Shown: positions 50,535 to 59,875, counted from the first letter of the stretch. The stretch: DNA of 64,000 bases from JANMZO01 sp963763135 (GCA_963763135.1 CAVXNJ010000012.1:682001-746000), one strand, 5' to 3'. Made by a program: numbers and translations. The notes: generated by a model not told the origin, from the sequence alone.

Positions 50535-51335
50535 TCAGTTGAGACTTGCGGTGTTGAGGGGCGCAGCGCGGTATGTGTCGAAGCCCGGAGTCGACAGTGT
50601 CATGTTGTCGTTCGTGATCAGAAACGCGTCGTACCCCTCGGGGAGCAGCGCGGTGCCCTCGACCCCGAGAACGAACAGCGCGGTGGCCCAGATATCAGCC
50701 TGCGTCAGGTCGGGGCCGACGATCGTGACGCTCGTGAGAACGACAGGTGCCTCACCGGTGCGAGGATCAACGATGTGTTCGCCCCGCTCGTACGTCGCCG
50801 ACGTGGCGATCGCCAGGGAACCACTGAACTCGAGAACGGCGGCGAGTTGATCGGCGATGTGCGGGTGCCTGATCCCGGTCGTCCACGATGCACCGCGCTG
50901 CACGATGTCGCCACCGGCGTTGATGGTGAAATCGTGCAACCCGTGCCGCTCCAGTACTTTGGCCGCACCCTCGACCGACCATCCCTTCACCAGCCCTGAG
51001 GGATCGAACGACGTGCCGTTCGGTGCCTTTACCGAATTGGCGTCGAAGGCACCGTCAGTATCGACTCGCGCCATGTCGCAGAGGTCGAGCACCGACAGAA
51101 TTTCGTCCGACAGGTCTTCGACCTCGAGTTCACCCCGACCGTACCGGGATATCGGGCTTTCCATCTTGTAGGTGCTGAACGTGGCGTCGACATGGTGCAG
51201 CCAAGAAACCGCATCGGCGATGGCCACACGGGCTGCCGGTTCATCGTCGGTGGCGAGCGTGAAGCTCACGGCCATACCCATGACCTGTTCGACGTGGGAC
51301 ACCCGTCCGTTCGCTCGCTCGTTCCACATGTTCAT
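50535..51335 (-). CDS. apbE: FAD:protein FMN transferase (ApbE)
   Basis: The 266-residue protein has DPSGLVKGWSVEGAA (about 105-119), NAGGDIV, DPRTGEAP and the magnesium-binding TQADIWATALFVLG near the end, as in ApbE. It transfers FMN from FAD to a Ser/Thr of target proteins. It has no obvious signal peptide at the chosen start ATG 51335, which overlaps the FMN-binding protein stop (TGATG). The direct upstream neighbour and a second one carry the target motif, so the enzyme and its substrates are in one operon. Confidence 0.92.
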   Translation of the reverse strand: MNMWNERANGRVSHVEQVMGMAVSFTLATDDEPAARVAIADAVSWLHHVDATFSTYKMESPISRYGRGELEVEDLSDEILSVLDLCDMARVDTDGAFDANSVKAPNGTSFDPSGLVKGWSVEGAAKVLERHGLHDFTINAGGDIVQRGASWTTGIRHPHIADQLAAVLEFSGSLAIATSATYERGEHIVDPRTGEAPVVLTSVTIVGPDLTQADIWATALFVLGVEGTALLPEGYDAFLITNDNMTLSTPGFDTYRAAPLNTASLN

Positions 51336-51952
51336 CACGCAGCCGAGGCCATGCCGTATGCCTGATCGATCGCTGATTGCAGGGAGACCTTGTACGAGTC
51401 GGTGGTGTAGGTCGCACCCGACACGTTGGCGATCGACGACGACTGGGCAACGAGAACTTCGGCCTTCAGGACCGGGATGGCCCGCTGATTGATCCGGGTG
51501 CTCTTCGACTTGTTGTTCGGATACCGGACCACGGTCACGTTGTTGATCTTGCCGGACGCCACGGTGATCTTCACCTGAACCGGGCCCCACTTGTTGGTGT
51601 CTGTGACACCGGTGTAGGTGCCGGCCTTCATGGTGCTCTGCGCACTCGAGACCGTGGCCGCGGAAGCCTTGTCGGCATGGAACATGCCGGCAGTCATGGC
51701 CCCGGTTCCGACGAGACTCAGCGACAGCGCCGCGATGCGGCTCCCGCGGGCCGGATGCCGACGCTTCGACGAGCGGACACCTGGCGCGGATGCGCCCTTC
51801 GGAGCAGACCCGGCGGCCCGAGCTTTGGCGGCGGCCCGGGCGGCAGCGGCACGTGCGGCCCGCTCCTGAGCTGCCGCATCGAGCGGAGCTGACGGGACTG
51901 AGGGCGAAACGCTGTCGGACGGTTGGACACTGAGGGGGGAAGTGGTGTTCAT
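51335..51952 (-). CDS. FMN-binding-domain protein, predicted ApbE target
   Basis: The 205-residue protein has an Ala-rich head (about 25-50), one membrane segment (about 72-95, IAALSLSLVGTGAMTAGMF) and an outside FMN-binding domain with GTYTGVTDTNKWGPVQVKITV and VSGATYTTDSY (SGAT flavinylation site, about 178-181). FMN would be attached to the Thr by the adjacent ApbE. It probably carries electrons on the outer face of the membrane. Confidence 0.9.
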   Translation of the reverse strand: MNTTSPLSVQPSDSVSPSVPSAPLDAAAQERAARAAAARAAAKARAAGSAPKGASAPGVRSSKRRHPARGSRIAALSLSLVGTGAMTAGMFHADKASAATVSSAQSTMKAGTYTGVTDTNKWGPVQVKITVASGKINNVTVVRYPNNKSKSTRINQRAIPVLKAEVLVAQSSSIANVSGATYTTDSYKVSLQSAIDQAYGMASAA

Positions 51953-52075
51953 GTGGTCTATTCAGCCAGAGAGCCGTTAGCGATGAGCAAGACCTAGGTA
52001 AGGGGACCGCTAGAGGTGCGACACGACTTGGAAGATGACACACCGCTCATGCATGAACGTTCAAATCACGACAAT

Positions 52076-52601
52076 TCAGGACTTTCGCAGGCCGAACAGA
52101 CGCAGGCCGAGCGGGTAGAGCATCAACGCCGCGAGCGCAATCGTCAAGACGCGAAGCGCCGTCGACGGTGCATCGGAGCCCAACTGGAACGTATGTATAC
52201 CTACCAAAACGATCGCGGGCAGCGAGAGCAGATGAATAGCCCTCCATATCTTTCGACTGAACAACTTTGTCGGCCATGAGGTCACGACAACCAGCGCGAA
52301 CGCGTACATCGACATGACACCGAGCGATACCGCCGTGGTGAGATCTTTGGCCTGACCGGGGATCAGGGCGTCGATGATGCGGAGGCCGGAATCTTTGTCG
52401 ATCACCGATACGACGACGTGGGCAACCGTGAACGCCAACGCGAGTCCGCCGAGCCAGTTGTGCAGGTCAAGCCACCAGTTCGGCCGTAGGCGGGTGCCGG
52501 TGGCCCGCGCTCGAGAACCGGGTTCCCCAGACGATTGAACCCACCGCCAGCACGGAGGCGACGATGCCAGTGGAGCGCGTGAGATACCACCAGATGTTCA
52601 T
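52076..52601 (-). CDS. Ferric-reductase-like transmembrane protein; frameshifted near 52.5 kb
   Basis: From ATG 52601 the first frame gives NIWWYLTRSTGIVASVLAVGSIVWG, split over about residues 2-26, a membrane helix. At about 52500-52525 the frame changes to NWWLDLHNWLGGLALAFTVAHVVV, with paired histidines of a b-type haem cytochrome, and then VTSWPTKLFSRKIWRAIHLLSLP and IVLVGIHTFQLG, also with haem-ligand-type histidines. The layout matches small ferric reductase-like (FRD) proteins of flavin electron-transfer operons. It would pass electrons through the membrane to the FMN proteins. The shift is one base. Confidence 0.75.
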
Positions 52602-52712
52602 GCGGGAAGCCTCTCACGGATACCTGTCACGGCTACGATTCAGCGCGCCACTGGCCGACGACATCGTCTGCAACTCATGAAGCTCAGCGGCACGATGAGT
52701 CGGCGCGGTCGT

Positions 52713-53123
52713 CTACAGGGTGCCCTTGGACTTTGCGGTGTCGATCGCGTGTTGGATCGACGTCGTGTAACCCTCCCAGGTGACGGTGGCACCGCTGACG
52801 TTGTGGATGTGAGCTGACTGAGCGGCGAGAACCTCGGTGCGCAGCATGGGGAGCGCTCGGTCGTTGATCGCAATGGACCGGCGCTTGTGGTTGGGATACA
52901 CGGGCACGTTGACGCCGGTGATCTTCTTGTTGCTCACTACGACCGACACCTGTACCGGGCCCCAACGCGTGTCGACAACCGGTCCGAGAATCGTCGTTCC
53001 CGCCGACGTCTTCTTGGTCGCCGCGTGAGCACTACCACCGAACAGGGGAAGGGCGAAGCCCGAGACGAGTGCTGCGGTGATGCCCATTGAGGAGAAGATC
53101 TTGCGGGAGGGGGAAGTGGTCAT
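52713..53123 (-). CDS. Secreted FMN-binding-domain protein, predicted ApbE target
   Basis: The 136-residue protein has a signal peptide (cleavage near AHA-AT) followed by a short Lys/Thr stretch and one FMN-binding domain with TRWGPVQVSVVVSNKKI and VSGATVTWEGY (SGAT). It is a shorter paralogue of the protein at 51.3-52.0 kb and lies between the two ferric-reductase-like genes. It likely shuttles electrons outside the membrane. Confidence 0.9.
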   Translation of the reverse strand: MTTSPSRKIFSSMGITAALVSGFALPLFGGSAHAATKKTSAGTTILGPVVDTRWGPVQVSVVVSNKKITGVNVPVYPNHKRRSIAINDRALPMLRTEVLAAQSAHIHNVSGATVTWEGYTTSIQHAIDTAKSKGTL

Positions 53124-53137
53124 GATGATTCCTTTGA

Positions 53138-53285
53138 TGATGGTTCGGCGATGGTTCGGCGAGAGGTTCGGTGACGACGGTTCGGCGAGAGGTCCGGTGA
53201 TGATGGTTCGGTGACGACGGTTCGGCGAGGGTTCGGTGATGATGGTTCGGTGACTATGGTCCGGTGACGATGGTTGGGTGAAGAT
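53138..53285. repeat. Eleven imperfect 11-14-bp repeats, GGTTCGGTGATGAT type
   Basis: GGTTCGGYGA followed by one to four bases recurs about eleven times upstream of the FMN-binding gene and downstream of the reductase gene. On the minus strand the unit reads ATCATCACCGAACC. Spacing varies between 11 and 14 bp, so it is not a simple codon repeat. Confidence 0.8.
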
Positions 53286-53318
53286 GTCGGGTGATGGCCG
53301 ACGGTTGAAACGGCAAAC

Positions 53319-54767
53319 TCAGAGTGAAAAGTCCTCGGCGTGGATGCGCCGACGCGGAACGCCGGCGCGTCGCAGACCGGTAACGGCCGAGGCCACCATG
53401 TCGGTCGGCCCGCAGAGGTACACGTCGTGCGCCGCAACGTCAGGCACCAGAGCACGAAGCGTGTCCGCGTCGAAGAGTTCCGGGTGACTGTCTCGAGCCC
53501 CCACGATGTAGTGGACCCGGTGACCTCTGACGCGGGCAATTGCATCGAGTTCCCGACGGAAGACCACATCGGTTGCGCTCGAGGCCCGGTAGAGCAGCGT
53601 GATGTCGCCGGAGTCACCGGGAAGGTGCTCAAAGAGCATTCGAATGGGAGTGATTCCGATCCCACCCGCGATGAGAAGGACCTTCCGTTCCACGCGGGCG
53701 CGGTCCGTGAACGCACCGTACGGTCCTTCCACGATGACCCTGGTGCCCTTCGCAATGTTCCCGACACGGGCCGAGTCGTCACCCAGGGCCTTCACCGTCA
53801 CCCGGAAGGATTCGGCGTCTATCCCCGAGATTGAATATGGATGGGCACGATGGCGCCAGCTGTCATGAAGGAACCGAAGGGTCACAAACTGGCCCGGCCG
53901 AACGTTGAAGTGATCGAACTTGGTTCCGGTGACGCGAAGCGACATCACCCCGGGTGCTTCCGCTCGTGCGTCGCTCAGAATGAAACGGTGGCGGCGGTGG
54001 TTACGGACCGGGTTGCCCAGGCGATGCCAAAGCACCGCGACAATGACGAAGCCGTACAGGGCCACCCAGTAGTACGTCGTCCACCGGTGGTGGTCGAAGT
54101 CAGACCCGACCTGCACGATGTGGGGAAACGAGAGTCCGACCATCAGGTAGGAGAGCAGATGAATGAAGAACCACGCTTCTCGGCTCAGGCTCTTTCGGGC
54201 GAAACGCATCGACGAGACCGCCACCAGTCCAAGCAACGCCGTGGCGATCGACGCCAGGATGACGGATGCGTGATCCTGATTCAGCCCGATGAACTCGGCC
54301 ATAAAACCCCGTCCGTCCCCGGCGGCCCAGCCAATGCTGGTGGCCACGACATGCACGACGAGTCCGACCACGAGGGAGAAGCCCACCACGCGGTGCCAAC
54401 GGACGAGGCGGTCCATGCCGAAGCGACCGTCAAGGCCCGGGACGCGGGCCACGAGAAGAACCTGCACGAGTGCGGCAAACGTCCCCAGCAGTGCGGTGAT
54501 CTGCCCGATCGCGGTGAACAGCGAGGCCGTTCCGAAGTCAGGGGGCCATCCGCCGTGCTGAACCCAACCGACCGTTATCGCAACGACGTTTGCGAAAACC
54601 GCAGCAACCATGAACAGCGGCACGACATCGGCCCGGGACGCCGGAATCCGAGCAGTTGGCGATGCAGTCGGTGACGGCGATACCGATGGCGACGGCATCG
54701 AACCATCGAGCGCGCCGTTGTCAACAGCCTCCGACCCGGTGGAGGTCGTCATGCGTTCGGCGGTCAT
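53319..54767 (-). CDS. Membrane flavo-oxidoreductase: ferric-reductase-like core fused to FAD/NAD(P) reductase
   Basis: The 482-residue protein starts near ATG 54767 (ATG 54752 possible). About six membrane helices (50-260) include RWHRVVGFSLVVGLVVHVV and a WFFIHLLSYLMVGLSF helix with haem-ligand histidines; the C-terminal part is a ferredoxin-NADP reductase domain with HPYSISG (FAD), GPYGAFT, AGGIGITPIRML (NAD(P)) and YLCGPTDMV. It would take electrons from NAD(P)H inside and push them through haem to the outer flavoproteins. It is first in the operon. Confidence 0.88.
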   Translation of the reverse strand: MTAERMTTSTGSEAVDNGALDGSMPSPSVSPSPTASPTARIPASRADVVPLFMVAAVFANVVAITVGWVQHGGWPPDFGTASLFTAIGQITALLGTFAALVQVLLVARVPGLDGRFGMDRLVRWHRVVGFSLVVGLVVHVVATSIGWAAGDGRGFMAEFIGLNQDHASVILASIATALLGLVAVSSMRFARKSLSREAWFFIHLLSYLMVGLSFPHIVQVGSDFDHHRWTTYYWVALYGFVIVAVLWHRLGNPVRNHRRHRFILSDARAEAPGVMSLRVTGTKFDHFNVRPGQFVTLRFLHDSWRHRAHPYSISGIDAESFRVTVKALGDDSARVGNIAKGTRVIVEGPYGAFTDRARVERKVLLIAGGIGITPIRMLFEHLPGDSGDITLLYRASSATDVVFRRELDAIARVRGHRVHYIVGARDSHPELFDADTLRALVPDVAAHDVYLCGPTDMVASAVTGLRRAGVPRRRIHAEDFSL

Positions 54768-54930
54768 GGACACGGGAGAATCGTCGCGCCGGTTGCCCGG
54801 ACCCACTCGAACTTCGAAGCAAAGTTGGCCAAGACTTTACTCAGACCTGTGCGATCTCAAACATTCGCAACCGGCAGTGTCATGCCGGTTGCCGAGAGGG
54901 CACGTGGCGGGGATTACGGGTCGTCCAACG

Positions 54931-55743
54931 TCACTTGTCAGAGGACAGGAATGCGACGGCTGCGGTCCAGGCCGTCGGATCCTGGAGGAGAAACAGGTGC
55001 CCGCCGTCGAAGAACTGCACGGTCGCATCGGGAATCGCCGCGGCGAGTCGCTCGACGTTCTCAACCGGCGCCTGCTGATCGAAACGGCCTCCGATCACGA
55101 ATGTACGTGCACGTATGGTCGGGAGTTGGTCCCAGACATTGTGCGCCGCTCGCGCTTCGAGTTGCCTCCGCGCCCCCATCGCCGAGTTCGGGTCATCGGC
55201 GTTCAGGGTTCGACCCGAAGACATGGCGGGCAGCAACATGTCGAACATCGGGGCCAGCGTCGGCGGGTCGGTCGTGAGGTCGTTTCGCGAGTCCATGATC
55301 GGCATGGTGATCTTGAGCCGCTCGTCCGTCGGGAGATCATTGACGCTCAGAAGGTCAAACGATGCGCCGCCTTCACCGCCAGACGACGTGCAGGCGAGGA
55401 CCAGGCGATCGACCCGCTGAGGATGCCGGAGCGCGAAATGCTGTGCGACCATTCCACCGAAGCTGATCCCCACGACGTGAGCCCGGTCCCAACCGAGTGC
55501 GTCCATGAGGGCCGCACAATCGTCGGCGTAATCGGCCATCGAGTACGGACTATCGGGCTTTCCGCTCTGTCCGAGCCCACGCTGGTCGTACATCAGCACC
55601 TGAAAGTTCTTCTCCAGCGGGCCCCGACCGCGGGCGGGGTTGGCTCGGAGATCGCCACCAGTACCGCTGATGAGCACGACACGTTCACCCTCGCCGTGGA
55701 TCTCGTAGAAGACTTCGATATCACGGACCAAGATCACCGGCAT
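54931..55743 (-). CDS. Alpha/beta-fold hydrolase
   Basis: From ATG 55743 the protein is 270 residues: MYDQRGLGQSGKP, nucleophile elbow GISFGGMVAQ (about 94-103), Asp in GGRFDQQAP and His in GGHLFLLQ. It fits esterase/haloalkane-dehalogenase-type hydrolases. Divergent from the phytanoyl-CoA dioxygenase gene. Substrate unknown. Confidence 0.87.
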   Translation of the reverse strand: MPVILVRDIEVFYEIHGEGERVVLISGTGGDLRANPARGRGPLEKNFQVLMYDQRGLGQSGKPDSPYSMADYADDCAALMDALGWDRAHVVGISFGGMVAQHFALRHPQRVDRLVLACTSSGGEGGASFDLLSVNDLPTDERLKITMPIMDSRNDLTTDPPTLAPMFDMLLPAMSSGRTLNADDPNSAMGARRQLEARAAHNVWDQLPTIRARTFVIGGRFDQQAPVENVERLAAAIPDATVQFFDGGHLFLLQDPTAWTAAVAFLSSDK

Positions 55744-55873
55744 GGACCCACGTTTGCATGACACGGCGTGGATGTCGAACTCGACCGACGTCCCATTCGC
55801 TGCCCCGCCGCCAGCGCAATAGTGTTCCAGCCGAGGTCGAGCGATGGATGCGCCGATCTTCGGAAGGACCCAC

Positions 55874-56725
55874 ATGTTGACCCGACAGACCGGCTATCTG
55901 ACTGTACGTGCTGACGACGCCGGGATTCCCCCGGCGAGCCGGGACCTACAGGAACACGGCTTCGCGTTGCTTCCTTCGGTCTTCTCTTCCGACGAAGTAC
56001 ATGCGCTTGCCACCGAGATATCCCAGGTGTTCGACACGATCGAGCCCGACATCCGTTCGACGCGGGTGTCCGACAACCATTTCGAACCGTTTCGCTACGA
56101 GATGCTCAACCGCAGCGCGCTCGCGCAGTCGGCGATCGCGCATCCGGCGATTCTCTCGGTCATAGAACCTCTGCTCGGCGAGGACTGCCACGTGATTGCC
56201 AACACGGCATGGCGGCAGCCGGCCGAAGACAGTCGCCACGGCGGACGGTTCTGGCACCTCGACGCCGGCCCGCACATCCCCCGCAACCCGGAGATCCCCT
56301 GGGACGATCGCATTCCGTATCCGATCTTCGCGATCGCCTGCCACATCTTCCTGACGGACTGTCCGCGTGAGTGCGGCCCGACAGGCGTCATTCCCGGGAG
56401 TCACAAGTCGGGCCAAGCCCCACCCCGTGATCGGGCCGACGATGAGTCGCTCACCTGGAACGGGATCGGTATCGAGCCGATCATTGCGAATGCCGGCGAC
56501 GTGTCGCTGTTCGTTTCTGATGTGTGGCACCGTCGAATGACCAGTCTCCCCGGCGATCCGGGGCGCTTTTTCCTGCAGTGTCACTACGGTCGTCGGGACC
56601 TGGCCCAGCGTCTTCATACAACGGAACGTACGAACCAACTTTCCGACGCTGCCATTGCGAGAGCGACGACGCCAAGGCAGCGGACGCTGATTGGGCTGCA
56701 CGAACCCCGGTTCTACGACGGCTGA
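55874..56725 (+). CDS. Phytanoyl-CoA dioxygenase (PhyH)-family protein
   Basis: From ATG 55874 (AAGGA 5 nt upstream) the protein is 283 residues. It has the iron-binding FWHLDAGPH (HxD, about 133) and a distal His in DVWHRRM (about 215), with a C-terminal arginine for 2-oxoglutarate in the GDPGRFFLQ region. It would hydroxylate an unknown substrate with Fe(II), O2 and 2-oxoglutarate. The stop overlaps the next ATG (TGATG). Confidence 0.87.
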   Translation: MLTRQTGYLTVRADDAGIPPASRDLQEHGFALLPSVFSSDEVHALATEISQVFDTIEPDIRSTRVSDNHFEPFRYEMLNRSALAQSAIAHPAILSVIEPLLGEDCHVIANTAWRQPAEDSRHGGRFWHLDAGPHIPRNPEIPWDDRIPYPIFAIACHIFLTDCPRECGPTGVIPGSHKSGQAPPRDRADDESLTWNGIGIEPIIANAGDVSLFVSDVWHRRMTSLPGDPGRFFLQCHYGRRDLAQRLHTTERTNQLSDAAIARATTPRQRTLIGLHEPRFYDG

Positions 56726-57801
56726 TGGTCGACGATGCGCTGGAGGCGCTGTTCACGGTCGAACCCGAGAACTTCACGGCGACGCGCGACGCAATTGTCA
56801 AACGTATGCGCGCAGATAAACGTAAAGAAGAGGCGGCGGTAGTCGCGTCACTCCGTCGACCGCCGGCGACGGTGTGGGCGATGAACCAGGTTGTTCGCTC
56901 GCATCCCGGAGTGATCGATGAACTTCTCTTCGCCGGTCATGACGCCGTCGTGGCTCAGAATGCGCTGCTGCGGGGTGGGACCATCGAGGCCTTCAACGCT
57001 GCTGTCGAGCGCCGGCGCGACATCGTGACCGCGCTCGTCAACCAGACGCTCGCCTTGTTGAAGGAGAAGGGTGTCGCAGTCGACCAACTGGCGACATCGT
57101 TGCGATCCGCCTACGAGTTCGCATCAATCGACAACGTCATCGGTCCGGTGCTGCAACGGGGACAGCTGACCGCGCTCCCGGCGCCAAGCGACGACGAGAC
57201 GGTCGAGGAGGTCCGCGCCGCCGCGAAGGGCCACCTCCATCTCGTTCCGGATCTTCCGAGCGGCAACCAAGACAATCAAATTGTCGCCCCGGCACCCAAC
57301 TCGACAGTCACACCGCCGAACGATTCGGCCGAAGCGGTCGGGGCCGCGAAGGTAGCAGAGGCCGAACAACGCAGACGCGAAGAAGAAGCGGCGGCCAAAG
57401 CCCACGTTGAAGTATTCCGGACCGAATGGGAAGGCGTTCTGGAGGGAGCCCGGCGCGAGGCCGAGGAAGCCGCGAACACGCTCGACCGGCTTCGGACCGA
57501 TCAAGATTCGCTGTCGGGCGAACGGATCGCCGCCGAGCGCGAACTTGCTGAGACGAACCGCAAACGCGTTGAACTCCTTGAGGCGGTTGCTCAACTCGAC
57601 GGCCGACTCACGGAACTCGACGCACAGTTGGCGCAAATCGACCTCCGTCTCCCTGAACTGCAATCGTCGATCGCCTCCACCGAGAGCATCGCCAACGAAT
57701 CTCGTGAGCGAATGCTCACCGCCGAGAACGCGCTTCTCGAGCTCGCCCGCGCTGAGCTCGCGCTGGGTGCCGAAACAACGCGTCCGGGAACTGAGCGATA
57801 A
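56725..57801 (+). CDS. Coiled-coil protein of unknown function
   Basis: The 358-residue protein begins with LEALFTVEPENFTATRDAIVKRM and VVASLRRPPATVWAMNQVVR (about 6-60), a pattern I have seen in uncharacterised actinobacterial proteins. A long charged coiled coil follows (about 210-345, EAEQRRREEEAAAKAH onwards). No enzyme motif or membrane segment. The 1-nt overlap with the dioxygenase gene implies coupled translation, not necessarily shared function. Confidence 0.7.
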   Translation: MVDDALEALFTVEPENFTATRDAIVKRMRADKRKEEAAVVASLRRPPATVWAMNQVVRSHPGVIDELLFAGHDAVVAQNALLRGGTIEAFNAAVERRRDIVTALVNQTLALLKEKGVAVDQLATSLRSAYEFASIDNVIGPVLQRGQLTALPAPSDDETVEEVRAAAKGHLHLVPDLPSGNQDNQIVAPAPNSTVTPPNDSAEAVGAAKVAEAEQRRREEEAAAKAHVEVFRTEWEGVLEGARREAEEAANTLDRLRTDQDSLSGERIAAERELAETNRKRVELLEAVAQLDGRLTELDAQLAQIDLRLPELQSSIASTESIANESRERMLTAENALLELARAELALGAETTRPGTER

Positions 57802-57885
57802 GCCAATCGCACCATTGACCACTTAGAGTGGTCATGTTTCGGAGATGACTACCGATGCTGAAAGGTCTCCTACGAAGGGTCCTTC

Positions 57886-59739
57886 ATGCGTCAACGTCGT
57901 TCCTCGCTTCCGTTCATCACAGCCAGCCTGGCTGCGGCCGGGCTCCTGTTCTCCCAGGTTGGGCTGGACGGCACGCGAGCGTCGGCGGCATCGCCGTCAC
58001 CCACGGCGACAACGCAAGCGGCGAGCGTCGAAAGCGATCTGTTGACCGCTCCTGGCTCAAGCGACGAAGTGGTGAACCGGCTCGGCGCCAAGATGGGGGA
58101 GGCGGCCCGTCGAAACGGAACCTCAGAGGTCGAACTGCGCAAATCGCTCCGAGACCGTGCGGCCCACCTCGACCGCAAAGGACGACTCTTCTTCGTTGAT
58201 GCCGTTGTCCCCGCTTCGGCCAACGCGCCGACCGTCGCTGCCGCGACCGGCTCGTCGGGCCCCGCCGCTCCTTACGCGCAGACATTCACCCTGCACAGCC
58301 GCCCCGGGTCACCGCGGGTGATCTACCTGGACTTCAACGGCCAAGCGGTCGCGAACACGGCATGGAACTCCAGTTTCACCGGCGGAGCGGCGTTCACCGC
58401 TGAACCGTTTGACACCGATGGCGTTCCCGCTTCGTTCAGCAATGCTGAGCAGGACGTGGTTCAGAGCGTCTGGCAGCGGGTGTCCGAGGACTATGCGGTG
58501 TTCGACATCGATGTGACGACCCAGGAGCCAGCGGCCGACGCAATCACCCGTAGTTCCGCCACCGACCAGGCATACGGAACCCGGCTCGTTGTTACGAACA
58601 CAAACTCGATCTACGCCAGCTGCAGATGCGGCGGCATCGCATACGTCGGGACGTTCGACGAGTACTGGAACCATGCGGCCTACCAGCCCGCCTTCGTGTT
58701 CCAACGCGGCGTCACCAGCAACCCGAAGTACATCGCCGAAGCCGCGTCACATGAAGTCGGCCACAACCTCGGCCTTCAGCACGACGGCACCTCGACGACC
58801 GGTTACTACACCGGCCAGGGAAGCTGGTCACCGATCATGGGCGCCAGCTACTACAAGGCAATAACGCAATTCAGCAAGGGTGAATACGCCGGCGCCAACA
58901 ACCTCCAGGATGACTTCGCCGTAATCCAGACCAACGGTGGGCCGCTCTTGGCTGACGACTACGGCAACACGGCCGCCGCTGCGTTGAACCTTGGAGCACC
59001 GACGACGTTCGCGACGAACGGCGTGATCTCCGCTGCCACCGACGTCGATGCGTTCAAGTTCACGACCGGCGCGGGAACGTTGAGTCTCACGGCATCACCG
59101 TCCGCCGTGAGTCCCGACCTCGACGTCAAGCTGACCCTTCTGAACGCCGCCGGCGCAGTTGTGACGACGGTCGACCCCGCGTCGGCCACCGTCACCTACG
59201 ACAGTGCTTCAGGTCTTGGGGCGACGCTCTCGACGGTGGTTACAGCCGGCACGTACTACGTGCTCGTTGACGGCGTCGGCTTCGGCTCAGCCAGCTCGAC
59301 CGGCTATAGCGACTACGGAAGCGTCGGCCGCTACACCTTGACCGGTACCGCTCCGGTCGTCACGACCACGACCACCACCAAAGCCCCGGTAACCACCACA
59401 ACCACCAAAGCACCCGCCACGAACCACCAAAGCACCCGCCACGACCACCACCACCAAGGCACCGGCCACCACCACGACCACCAAAGCACCGGCCACGACC
59501 ACCACCACCAAGGCACCGGCCACCACGACGACCACCAAGGCGCCCACGACAACGCTTGCCCCCACGACGACAAAGGCACCCGTCACGACCTCAGCGCCGA
59601 CCACCGTCGCTACGACAGCAGTCGCGACGACAACCACGACAACCACGACAACCACGACCAAAGCACCGGTAACGACGGTGGCCCCGACGACGGTTCCCGG
59701 GACCGTCGCCCCGACGACCACGGCCGACGACAACGGTGA
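57886..59739 (+). CDS. Secreted reprolysin-like zinc metalloprotease with Thr/Pro-rich tail; tail frameshifted
   Basis: The protein has a signal peptide (cleavage near ASAAS), a propeptide-like region, then a metzincin domain with SHEVGHNLGLQHDG (HExxHxxGxxHD zinc site, about 285-298) and the Met-turn SPIMGAS. A pre-peptidase C-terminal-like beta domain (about 355-480, DADDYG-N ... YYVLVDG) follows, then TTTTTKAP repeats. Near 59420 the repeat loses 5 bases and the frame moves, turning TTTTTKAPA into His-rich sequence; a further change near 59715 would return to a Thr-rich reading that stops at TAG 59811. The natural product probably has a mucin-like T/P stalk for wall spanning. The stop in the written frame is 59739. 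Confidence 0.82.
   Translation: MRQRRSSLPFITASLAAAGLLFSQVGLDGTRASAASPSPTATTQAASVESDLLTAPGSSDEVVNRLGAKMGEAARRNGTSEVELRKSLRDRAAHLDRKGRLFFVDAVVPASANAPTVAAATGSSGPAAPYAQTFTLHSRPGSPRVIYLDFNGQAVANTAWNSSFTGGAAFTAEPFDTDGVPASFSNAEQDVVQSVWQRVSEDYAVFDIDVTTQEPAADAITRSSATDQAYGTRLVVTNTNSIYASCRCGGIAYVGTFDEYWNHAAYQPAFVFQRGVTSNPKYIAEAASHEVGHNLGLQHDGTSTTGYYTGQGSWSPIMGASYYKAITQFSKGEYAGANNLQDDFAVIQTNGGPLLADDYGNTAAAALNLGAPTTFATNGVISAATDVDAFKFTTGAGTLSLTASPSAVSPDLDVKLTLLNAAGAVVTTVDPASATVTYDSASGLGATLSTVVTAGTYYVLVDGVGFGSASSTGYSDYGSVGRYTLTGTAPVVTTTTTTKAPVTTTTTKAPATNHQSTRHDHHHQGTGHHHDHQSTGHDHHHQGTGHHDDHQGAHDNACPHDDKGTRHDLSADHRRYDSSRDDNHDNHDNHDQSTGNDGGPDDGSRDRRPDDHGRRQR
59359..59560 (+). repeat. 27-bp tandem repeats coding TTTTTKAPA
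   Basis: Units of about 27 bp (ACCACCACCAAGGCACCGGCC with flanking codons) repeat about seven times; one unit (59417-59438) is 22 bp, which breaks the frame. Confidence 0.8.
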
Positions 59740-59839
59740 CCCCGACGACGACGGTGACACCGACGGCAACGGTGGCCCCGACGGCAACAACGACCACGGC
59801 CCTGATCCGTTAGGTCCGGTAGAACTACGCACACATATC

Positions 59840-59875
59840 TTCGGAGCGGTGGGACCATCCACCCACTTCTCCGAA
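59840..59875 (+). terminator. Imperfect hairpin terminator of the protease gene
   Basis: TTCGGAG...CTCCGAA (7 bp) encloses GTGGG...CCCAC (5 bp) with small internal loops, after the likely protease stop. Confidence 0.5.

Noticed and set aside
57886..59739. His/Asp-rich tail (HDHHHQGTGHH) as a metal-binding domain of the protease
   Set aside because: The DNA is a continued Thr/Lys/Ala/Pro repeat read in the wrong frame after a 5-base loss near 59420.
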